Shown here one piece after another: positions 1-4,559 of a DNA stretch of 5,469 nucleotides. Origin of the DNA: an uncultured Planctomycetota bacterium (GTDB lineage: Bacteria; Planctomycetota; UBA1135; GCA-002686595); assembly GCA_903829565.1 (NCBI GenBank), contig CAIKQM010000438.1, positions 1 to 5,469 of the forward strand, read 5' to 3'. Positions within the stretch are counted from its first letter, which is position 1. Each line of letters starts with the position of its first letter. The translations under genes and the position numbers were made by a program. The notes under the pieces were generated by a model, which was given only the letters and a program-made list of their open reading frames with translations, was not told where the DNA came from and ran no database searches.

Positions 1-667
1 GCCACAACTCCGCCAAACCAATGCGCGGCAGTGGTTCCGCGGGGCGCCGTAGTGCTTGCAAGCGCCGCGCCTTCCACAGGGCGTGCCACTGCGCGACTTG
101 ACGCGCTGTTTCGGCGCGCAGTGGCGCCGTTCGTGTGTCCCCGCGCTCGAGTGCAGCTGACAACAACAGCGCGTGCGCCTTGGGTGCATCGAGATGATGA
201 CGGTCCAACTCCAGACCGCGCGTGAGAAACGGCTCAGCGGCCTGCAGTGAGCCGGCGCGCCCCAAGGCACGGCCGCATAAGAGCCAGGCTTCGGCAGAGT
301 CCGCGTCACGGACGCTCGGCTCGCGCGGGGCTGTGGCCGCACCCAACAGCCGCAGGGCGGTTTGAGGATCGTCTTCTTGTTCCAACGCGATGCGCGCACG
401 GGCCAGGCGCTCGACGAGTGTGTCACCTGCGCAACCCCGGCGTGCGGTGTCAAGTGCACCTGACTGGGCCAAGACGAGAGCCGCGGCTGCACGCAGCTCG
501 GGAGCAGCTTGCGGATCAGCCAGAGTGGTGCGCGCCAAAGCCGTGGCTGCAGGGATCAAATCCAATTCATACGCGCTGCGCAGTTGCTGCAGCGTTGAGG
601 GTGGCTTGTCAAGCGGACTTGACGCGGCCATCAAGGCCCACAGCACGCATGTCAAGTACAGCTTCAT
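1..667 (-). CDS. Exported TPR-like repeat protein, partial (3' end beyond the left edge)
   Basis: The minus-strand frame is open from an ATG at 667-665 to the left edge, giving 222 residues with no stop. The start is well supported because its ATG overlaps the TGA of the upstream CRTAC1-like gene as ATGA, the usual sign of translational coupling. The N-terminus (MKLYLTCVLWALMAASS) looks like a short Sec signal peptide, so the protein is probably exported. The rest is Ala/Leu-rich and helical. Residues about 125-158 (AEAWLLCGRALGRAG, then AAEPFLTRGLELD) fit the TPR spacing of Trp, Leu, Gly, Ala and Phe. Weaker repeat-like helices lie at about 28-50, 58-76 and 86-111. TPR proteins are protein-interaction scaffolds, and genes for CRTAC1-like and TPR proteins often neighbour each other in planctomycete-type genomes. 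A joint envelope role is inference. The C-terminus is unseen, so a further domain cannot be excluded. Confidence 0.82.
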   Translation of the reverse strand, partial: MKLYLTCVLWALMAASSPLDKPPSTLQQLRSAYELDLIPAATALARTTLADPQAAPELRAAAALVLAQSGALDTARRGCAGDTLVERLARARIALEQEDDPQTALRLLGAATAPREPSVRDADSAEAWLLCGRALGRAGSLQAAEPFLTRGLELDRHHLDAPKAHALLLSAALERGDTRTAPLRAETARQVAQWHALWKARRLQALRRPAEPLPRIGLAELW

Positions 668-2514
668 GGGGCTTGGAAGGGGCGTGTGTCGAGGATGCCG
701 CTGCCTTCGCGCACCGTCAGCGCACGATTGGCCGGTCCGCCGGGCAAGCGTTCGACGGCACCTGAGGGCCAGCGGATGATCAGCGCTTCGTAGCGCGTGG
801 CCGTGCCCAAGCCGAAGTGCAGCCACGGCGTGGAACTGGACTGGAAGCCAACTGCACGGCGCGTTTCGGCCAACAGGGCGTGCTCTGCACCTGCAGTGTC
901 TTTGACCACCACAATGCAGGTGGCGCCCGAGCCATCGCGCGGTGTGCGTCGCGGGGTGGTGCCGCTCTGTGGGTTTGCCACAGCCTGGTCTGGTCCCAGC
1001 AAGCGCACCGACAAGCGCGCGTGCTCGGTTCCTTCCGTATTCATGCCCACACTCGCAGGAGCGTCGATGCGCACGACGACCAGATCCGGACGGCCATCCT
1101 GATTCAGATCGCCCACCGCACTGCCCCGTCCGCCCACGGCAGGCGCGAAGAGCGAGTCCTTGGCGCGCGGCGGTAGCAGCACGGCTTTGGGCTGCGGGCC
1201 CAGCGCCCAGCGCGTCACAGGTTGTCCATAACGCGTGCCTGTGTCAGGCAGATCCGCTTGCGGATACACATGGCCATTGACGCTCACCAGCTCCAGCCAA
1301 CCATCGCCATCAAAGTCCAACAGATGGCAACCCCACGACAGCAAGGCGCGTGTCTCGCGGCCCAAGGCGTAGCGGTGCGTGAGGCGCGTGAAACCGCGCG
1401 CTCCGCCGGCATACATCTCGGTGGGCTCGTCCGAAAAATTTGTCACCACCAAATCGAGCGCACCATCACGATTCACATCACCGCTGGCGACACCCATGCC
1501 TGCTTGCGCGCGACCTTCGGCTCCGTACGCCACACCCAGCGCCAAGGCACCATCGACGAAGGTACCTGTGCCGTCATTGATCCACAGAAAGTTCGGCTGC
1601 GAATCATTGGCCACAAAGATGTCGTCATCTCCGTCTTGGTCCGCATCGAATGCATGCACACCCAAGCCAAAGGCGGGCACCAGACCCTGCAAGCGCTCGG
1701 AAGCATCCACAAACGAGCCATCGCCGCGGCCCAACAGCAAGCGATCGGTCTGCGCGTTCAAGCCCAAGGGGCCGCAGTACACAGCTGCACCTTTCCACTC
1801 GCACGGCACATCGAGCGGTGCTTTGCCGAGCGAGCCTTGCGGCAAACGGCGCGGATCCAGATCCAAGTACTGGGTCACATACAGGTCGAGCACGCCGTCG
1901 CGATTGGCATCGAGCACCGCGAGGCTGGTGGTCCATGGCGGGGCTGTTTGTGTCGTGCTTGGCGGAGTCAGTTCCGTCGCGCGTACCAACACAGCTGACT
2001 CGGGGGCTGCTTGATCTCCTGCTTGCTCTTGCAACAGCACCACCGAGGAACCGAATCCGCCGACGACCAAGTCGTCATCGCCATCGTTGTCAAGATCTCC
2101 TGACACAAGGCCGGTCCACCAGCCGCGCAAACCCGGCCCGGGCAGGCGTTGGAAGTGGCCACGTCCATCGTTCTCGTACAACACGATGTCGGTGCCCAAG
2201 GCGGGCTCCAGCAAGTCTTCGGTGCGCGCCAAACCTTGCGCAAAGGCCAAGTCGAGATCGCCGTCCGCCCCCAAGTCGAACAGCGCTACGCCAGCACCGT
2301 TCGCCTCCAAGATGTAGGGCTTGCCCGCCGAGCCCGAGCGGTTGATGTAGTCCACGCCGCGCGCGCGCGCCTCATCGTGCATGTCGGGCTCGGTTTGGGC
2401 CTGCGCGGGTACGTCGGGCGTACAGCCACCGGTCAACCCTGCGCCGCCGAGCAGCAACAAGGCCGCCAAGCGCGCGGACGAAAACCAGCGGGGCGCAGTA
2501 GTCACAGTCGCCAT
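664..2514 (-). CDS. CRTAC1-like FG-GAP/VCBS beta-propeller lipoprotein with C-terminal ASPIC/UnbV domain
   Basis: This 616-residue protein starts with a lipoprotein-type signal: a basic segment, a hydrophobic stretch (residues 16-27) and LTGGC with Cys31 as the likely lipidated residue. The lipobox is slightly off consensus, since -3 is Thr. Seven calcium-loop-like DxDxDGxxD motifs lie at about 80-88, 140-148, 202-210, 290-298, 346-354, 400-408 and 469-477, consistent with a seven-bladed FG-GAP/VCBS beta-propeller. Cys238 and Cys247, in a CEWKG...VYCGPLGL segment, resemble a conserved CGPxGL element of the CRTAC1 family and could form a disulfide. Residues about 524-606 match the ASPIC/UnbV domain (LHFGLG at 565-570, RWPSG at 581-585). 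The family is extracellular or periplasmic and linked to binding or adhesion, and no enzyme activity is established. It is the first gene of the operon, with the TPR-like gene next. The start at 2514 is chosen because the signal sequence follows at once; no Shine-Dalgarno is visible. Confidence 0.93.
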   Translation of the reverse strand: MATVTTAPRWFSSARLAALLLLGGAGLTGGCTPDVPAQAQTEPDMHDEARARGVDYINRSGSAGKPYILEANGAGVALFDLGADGDLDLAFAQGLARTEDLLEPALGTDIVLYENDGRGHFQRLPGPGLRGWWTGLVSGDLDNDGDDDLVVGGFGSSVVLLQEQAGDQAAPESAVLVRATELTPPSTTQTAPPWTTSLAVLDANRDGVLDLYVTQYLDLDPRRLPQGSLGKAPLDVPCEWKGAAVYCGPLGLNAQTDRLLLGRGDGSFVDASERLQGLVPAFGLGVHAFDADQDGDDDIFVANDSQPNFLWINDGTGTFVDGALALGVAYGAEGRAQAGMGVASGDVNRDGALDLVVTNFSDEPTEMYAGGARGFTRLTHRYALGRETRALLSWGCHLLDFDGDGWLELVSVNGHVYPQADLPDTGTRYGQPVTRWALGPQPKAVLLPPRAKDSLFAPAVGGRGSAVGDLNQDGRPDLVVVRIDAPASVGMNTEGTEHARLSVRLLGPDQAVANPQSGTTPRRTPRDGSGATCIVVVKDTAGAEHALLAETRRAVGFQSSSTPWLHFGLGTATRYEALIIRWPSGAVERLPGGPANRALTVREGSGILDTRPFQAP

Positions 2515-2600
2515 TAAGTACCGCCAGCACGCAATTTGCCAGCGGGCATGGCGGGGGACTGTTGCCTGCGCCCACGAGGCGCTAGGCTCGCCGTCGCACC
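2515..2600. promoter_or_regulatory. Divergent intergenic region between the lipoprotein operon and the SPOR-like gene
   Basis: These 86 bp separate two head-to-head start codons and must hold promoters for both directions unless transcription begins elsewhere. For the plus strand, TTGCCT (2562-2567) and TAGGCT (2583-2588) could form a weak -35/-10 pair with a 15-nt spacer. That would put transcription start only about 6 nt before the ATG at 2601, so the mRNA would be nearly leaderless, which fits the lack of a Shine-Dalgarno there. I see no convincing -10 for the minus-strand gene. Possible operator elements are a direct repeat GCCAGC (2523-2528 and 2538-2543, 15 bp apart), a small palindrome GCAA-T-TTGC (2531-2539), and inverted arms CCGCCA/TGGCGG (2521-2526 and 2549-2554). 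All are short enough to occur by chance in GC-rich DNA. Confidence 0.4.
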
Positions 2601-3269
2601 ATGGTCCTGCGCCGCAAGAATCTCCTCGACGCCTTTCGTAACGCCCAGCACGGAGCTTCGCCCTCGCGTCCGATCATCGAATCGCCGCGCGCGACCCCCT
2701 CGCTTGGGAAGGCACTACGCACCGCGACGGACGAGCCGCGTCCTTCGCGCGAGCGCCAGTTGCTGTTGGGGCTGTTGTTTGTGCTGAGCGCGGCCCTCGC
2801 GGGCGTGTGGTGGTGGAAGTCGCGCGGTCCTACGCCGGTGCAGGCGGGCGCTCCCACGCAGGTGACGCCGGCGGTGCAAGCGGGGACTCAGGCGGGCCCG
2901 ACCGCGGTCCTGTCGCAACCCGCCCCCGTCCAGCAAGGCCGTGGCGGCTCGCCACACGACAAGGCCTTCTTGGACACGGCCAATCGCTTTACCGTGCGGG
3001 CGGGGCAGTACTCGGACGACCCCCGCGGGCGCGCCGAGGCCTTGGCCCATTACGACTACCTGACGGACCAGGGCCTGCCCTGTGTCATGCCGGTGCGCTC
3101 GGGCAAGTACCTGATCCTGTGCGTGGGCTATGCCCCCAAGTTGGACAAGGGGTTGCAGGGCATGCGCGACCAATTGGCAGGCCTCCGGGGCCCCAAAGGG
3201 GCCAAAAAGCCGCCCTTTGCCACCGCCTGGGTCGACAACATCGACAATGTCGTGCAGCGCAGCCGCTAG
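2601..3269 (+). CDS. Single-pass membrane protein with SPOR-like C-terminal domain
   Basis: This is a 222-residue protein. Residues 1-52 form a basic cytoplasmic head rich in Arg, Pro and Ser. Residues 53-72 are one hydrophobic segment ending in WWWK. Residues 73-118 form a low-complexity Pro/Ala/Gln/Gly/Thr linker. Residues about 129-215 form a compact alpha/beta domain. In that domain FTVRAGQYSDD, a following helix, then QGLPCVMPVRSGKYLILCVG resemble the beta-alpha-beta layout of SPOR domains (a VQVGSF-like strand, a helix, an RVxVG-like strand). True SPOR domains bind denuded peptidoglycan glycan at division sites, and the head-TM-linker-SPOR architecture resembles FtsN/DedD-like proteins. 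The family match is by pattern only, so the function is tentative. Cys161 and Cys174 flank one predicted strand and might form a disulfide outside the cytoplasm. The ATG at 2601 lacks a Shine-Dalgarno but gives the complete topology. A gap of 113 nt separates it from the next gene. Confidence 0.8.
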   Translation: MVLRRKNLLDAFRNAQHGASPSRPIIESPRATPSLGKALRTATDEPRPSRERQLLLGLLFVLSAALAGVWWWKSRGPTPVQAGAPTQVTPAVQAGTQAGPTAVLSQPAPVQQGRGGSPHDKAFLDTANRFTVRAGQYSDDPRGRAEALAHYDYLTDQGLPCVMPVRSGKYLILCVGYAPKLDKGLQGMRDQLAGLRGPKGAKKPPFATAWVDNIDNVVQRSR

Positions 3270-3300
3270 GGCTGGCGGCCGGCGGACAAGATTTGGCCCC

Positions 3301-3328
3301 TAGACTATTTGGTGCCAGCCGCTACACT
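3301..3328 (+). promoter_or_regulatory. Candidate sigma70-type promoter for the small basic protein
   Basis: TAGACT (3301-3306, 4 of 6 matches to TTGACA) and TACACT (3323-3328, 4 of 6 matches to TATAAT) are separated by 16 nt. They lie in the gap after the SPOR-like gene, in a locally AT-richer patch of GC-rich DNA. Transcription would begin near 3335, giving a leader of about 48 nt. The match is moderate and planctomycete promoters are not well defined, so this is inference. Read-through from the SPOR-like gene is the alternative, because no intrinsic terminator is visible in 3270-3300. Confidence 0.35.
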
Positions 3329-3333
3329 TTCCC

Positions 3334-3365
3334 GCCCGAAAAGGGCTTTGCCTCCTGTAGGGCCC
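3334..3365 (+). promoter_or_regulatory. Short stem-loop elements in the leader of the small basic protein
   Basis: GCCC (3334-3337) and GGGC (3343-3346) can pair around a GAAAA loop. A second GC element, the palindrome GGGCCC (3360-3365), lies just before the AGAGAG ribosome-binding sequence and could instead pair with either of the first two. The pairings are mutually exclusive, so the leader could switch structure near the ribosome-binding site. The stems are only about 4 bp and no known riboswitch family is recognised, so regulation is speculative. Confidence 0.2.
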
Positions 3366-3368
3366 AAA

Positions 3369-3374
3369 AGAGAG
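3369..3374 (+). promoter_or_regulatory. Ribosome-binding site supporting the start at 3383
   Basis: AGAGAG lies 8 nt upstream of the ATG at 3383 and is purine-rich, as expected for a weak Shine-Dalgarno. It is the clearest such sequence seen here before any start codon, and it supports 3383 over upstream starts in the same frame. Confidence 0.5.
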
Positions 3375-3382
3375 CACACGCT

Positions 3383-3652
3383 ATGTCGATCCACTCCAGC
3401 CTCAAGAGCTCCAGCCTGATGTCGGGCGAGCGCTCCGTCTTCACCCGCGTCGAGCGCATCGCGATCCTCAAGAAGGCCGGCAAGTTCGACGACACCGGCG
3501 CGCAGTCGCCTTGTGGCTTGCCGAAGGTGCGCACCCGCTTCAAGACGATCGGTGCGAAGAAGAAGGACACCGCAGCTGCTCCGGCCGCTGGTGGTACGGC
3601 TGGTGGCGCCGCGAAGGCTGGCGACAAGAAGGCTGCCCCGGCTAAGAAGTAG
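3383..3652 (+). CDS. PVC-superphylum small basic signature protein
   Basis: This is an 89-residue, strongly basic protein. The conserved core opens MSIHSSLK, continues with SGERSVFTRVERI (residues 14-26) and LKKAGKFDD, and closes with CGLPKVRTRFKT (44-55). This is the pattern of the small basic protein (TIGR04137-type) shared by Planctomycetes, Verrucomicrobia and Chlamydiae and regarded as a PVC signature. Published work on this family proposes non-specific nucleic-acid binding and a housekeeping role; the exact function is unknown. Residues about 58-89 are a low-complexity Lys/Ala/Gly/Pro tail ending KKAAPAKK, like histone H1-type or ribosomal-protein tails. Every Lys codon is AAG and every Arg codon is CGC, consistent with high expression. 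The gene has its own candidate promoter, a purine-rich ribosome-binding site and a strong terminator 35 nt downstream, so it probably forms a monocistronic unit. Confidence 0.93.
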   Translation: MSIHSSLKSSSLMSGERSVFTRVERIAILKKAGKFDDTGAQSPCGLPKVRTRFKTIGAKKKDTAAAPAAGGTAGGAAKAGDKKAAPAKK

Positions 3653-3687
3653 CCTCTAGTTAGCAGCCCGCTGCATTGATCCCATCC

Positions 3688-3725
3688 ACACAACACGAGG
3701 TTCAGACCTCGTGTTGTGTTGTTTT
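3688..3725 (+). terminator. Intrinsic terminator after the small basic protein gene
   Basis: A perfect 14-bp stem (3688-3701 pairing with 3706-3719) encloses a 4-nt TCAG loop and runs into TTGTTTT on the plus strand. It starts 35 nt after the stop codon at 3652. The minus strand has no T-run after the stem, so the terminator is directional. It ends the upstream unit and separates it from queE. An attenuator role for queE is possible but less likely, because no leader-specific alternative pairing was found. Confidence 0.9.
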
Positions 3726-3751
3726 GACAGGCAAGCCGCGCAGCATGCAGT
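3724..3751 (+). promoter_or_regulatory. Candidate queE promoter overlapping the terminator T-tract
   Basis: TTGACA at 3724-3729 is a perfect -35 hexamer and begins in the T-run of the preceding terminator. The best -10 at usual spacing is TGCAGT (3746-3751, 16-nt spacer, 3 of 6 matches). Transcription would start near 3758, leaving about 19 nt before the ATG at 3777. The -35 is strong and the -10 poor, so the call is tentative. queE needs a promoter here because the terminator isolates it from upstream transcription. Confidence 0.4.
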
Positions 3752-3776
3752 CCCCAAGGCCATCGCCCCGAGTCGC

Positions 3777-4559
3777 ATGACATCCCACATCGCACCGGTC
3801 ATGGAAGTGTTCGCCTCCATCCAAGGCGAAGGCGCGTATGTAGGCGAGCCGCAGGTGTTCCTGCGCCTGTATGGCTGTCCCTTGCGTTGTCGCTGGTGCG
3901 ACACGCCCAAGTCGTGGCTCGTGGCTCCGGAGGCCACGGCGCGCATCGATGCGAAGGACGGCACACGGCGCGCGCCGGCGGGTGCCAGCGCTTTTGAGGC
4001 CGCGATTTGGGTCGCCCAATGCGAGCGCGGAGCACCTCGCACGGTGAGCGTGACCGGTGGTGAGCCGCTCATGTGGCCGGACTTTCTGGTGGCGTTGAAG
4101 AGCCTGCTGGGGCGCCGGCGCTTGCACCTCGAGACGGCGGGCGCACACCCGCAGGCTTTAGCGCGCGTTGTGGATGTCTGTGACCATGTGAGTCTCGATC
4201 TCAAGCCGGACTTCGACATGGAGGAACCCGTGCCTCTGTGGCCGAACGATGGCACGCCGCGCACACGCGAGGAATGGAGCGCCGCGCGCAGGGGGTGCTT
4301 GGCCTTGGTGGCTGATCGCGACGCTTGCGCCAAGCTGGTGGTCGCAGGGGATCGAGCTCCCGAAGACTACGCCTACCTGTTCGACGAAGTGGAGCATTGC
4401 GCACCGCGCCTGCCAGTGTACTTGACACCGGCTTCGCCCGTGGGCGGCACGCCTGCGCCCACGCGTGCGCTCGTCGATGAGGTGGCCGAGATGGCGCGCG
4501 ACCGCGACCTGCTGGTTCGTGTGGTGCCGCAGGTGCACCGTTTGATGCGCTGGCCTTAG
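3777..4559 (+). CDS. queE: 7-carboxy-7-deazaguanine synthase (QueE), radical SAM
   Basis: QueE converts 6-carboxy-5,6,7,8-tetrahydropterin to 7-carboxy-7-deazaguanine, using S-adenosylmethionine, Mg2+ and a [4Fe-4S] cluster. It is the ring-contraction step toward preQ0 and queuosine in the cytoplasm. From the ATG at 3777 the protein has 260 residues. FASIQGEG (12-19) is the QueE N-terminal signature. The cluster motif CPLRCRWC places Cys34, Cys38 and Cys41 in CX3CX2C spacing, followed by DT (42-43). TGGEP (93-97) is the SAM-binding motif. LHLETAG, SLDLKP (Lys143), KLVV (Lys186) and the C-terminal RVVPQVHRLMRW complete the family pattern. The frame extends up to a GTG at 3711, but that start lies inside the terminator. 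ATG 3801 would still keep the QGEG block, so the start is 3777 or 3801; neither has a good Shine-Dalgarno. No queC, queD or queF lies nearby, and no preQ1 riboswitch is apparent. The insert between the cluster motif and TGGEP is fairly long. Confidence 0.93.
   Translation: MTSHIAPVMEVFASIQGEGAYVGEPQVFLRLYGCPLRCRWCDTPKSWLVAPEATARIDAKDGTRRAPAGASAFEAAIWVAQCERGAPRTVSVTGGEPLMWPDFLVALKSLLGRRRLHLETAGAHPQALARVVDVCDHVSLDLKPDFDMEEPVPLWPNDGTPRTREEWSAARRGCLALVADRDACAKLVVAGDRAPEDYAYLFDEVEHCAPRLPVYLTPASPVGGTPAPTRALVDEVAEMARDRDLLVRVVPQVHRLMRWP

Noticed and set aside
247..779. Plus-strand open frames of 172 and 129 residues near the left edge
   Set aside because: They lie opposite the TPR-like gene, whose frame is open to the edge and coupled by ATGA to the gene before it. 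Their translations are Arg/Ala-rich with no family signal.
1222..2014. Long plus-strand open frames (258 and 211 residues) opposite the CRTAC1-like gene
   Set aside because: They are antisense shadows in GC-rich DNA. The minus-strand frame has clear propeller motifs and an ASPIC/UnbV domain; the plus-strand translations show no recognisable domain.
3189..3203. GC hairpin (GGCCCC-AAA-GGGGCC) followed by AAAAAG in the SPOR-like gene
   Set aside because: It is not a terminator, since A-rich sequence rather than T-rich follows on the plus strand. It is not a convincing frameshift site either, because the hairpin is upstream of the A-run and the normal frame continues through the conserved domain.
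2807..3382. N-terminal extension of the small basic protein frame back to a GTG at 2807
   Set aside because: It overlaps the SPOR-like gene in another frame and lacks domain signal. The family N-terminus MSIHSS begins at the ATG at 3383, which has a ribosome-binding sequence.
3711..3776. GTG at 3711 as the queE start
   Set aside because: It lies inside the terminator stem and upstream of the likely transcription start. The extra residues do not resemble the QueE N-terminus.
3653..3776. preQ1 riboswitch ahead of queE
   Set aside because: The only strong structure is a terminator belonging to the upstream gene. The roughly 50 nt between it and the start show no preQ1 aptamer-like stem and A-rich tail.
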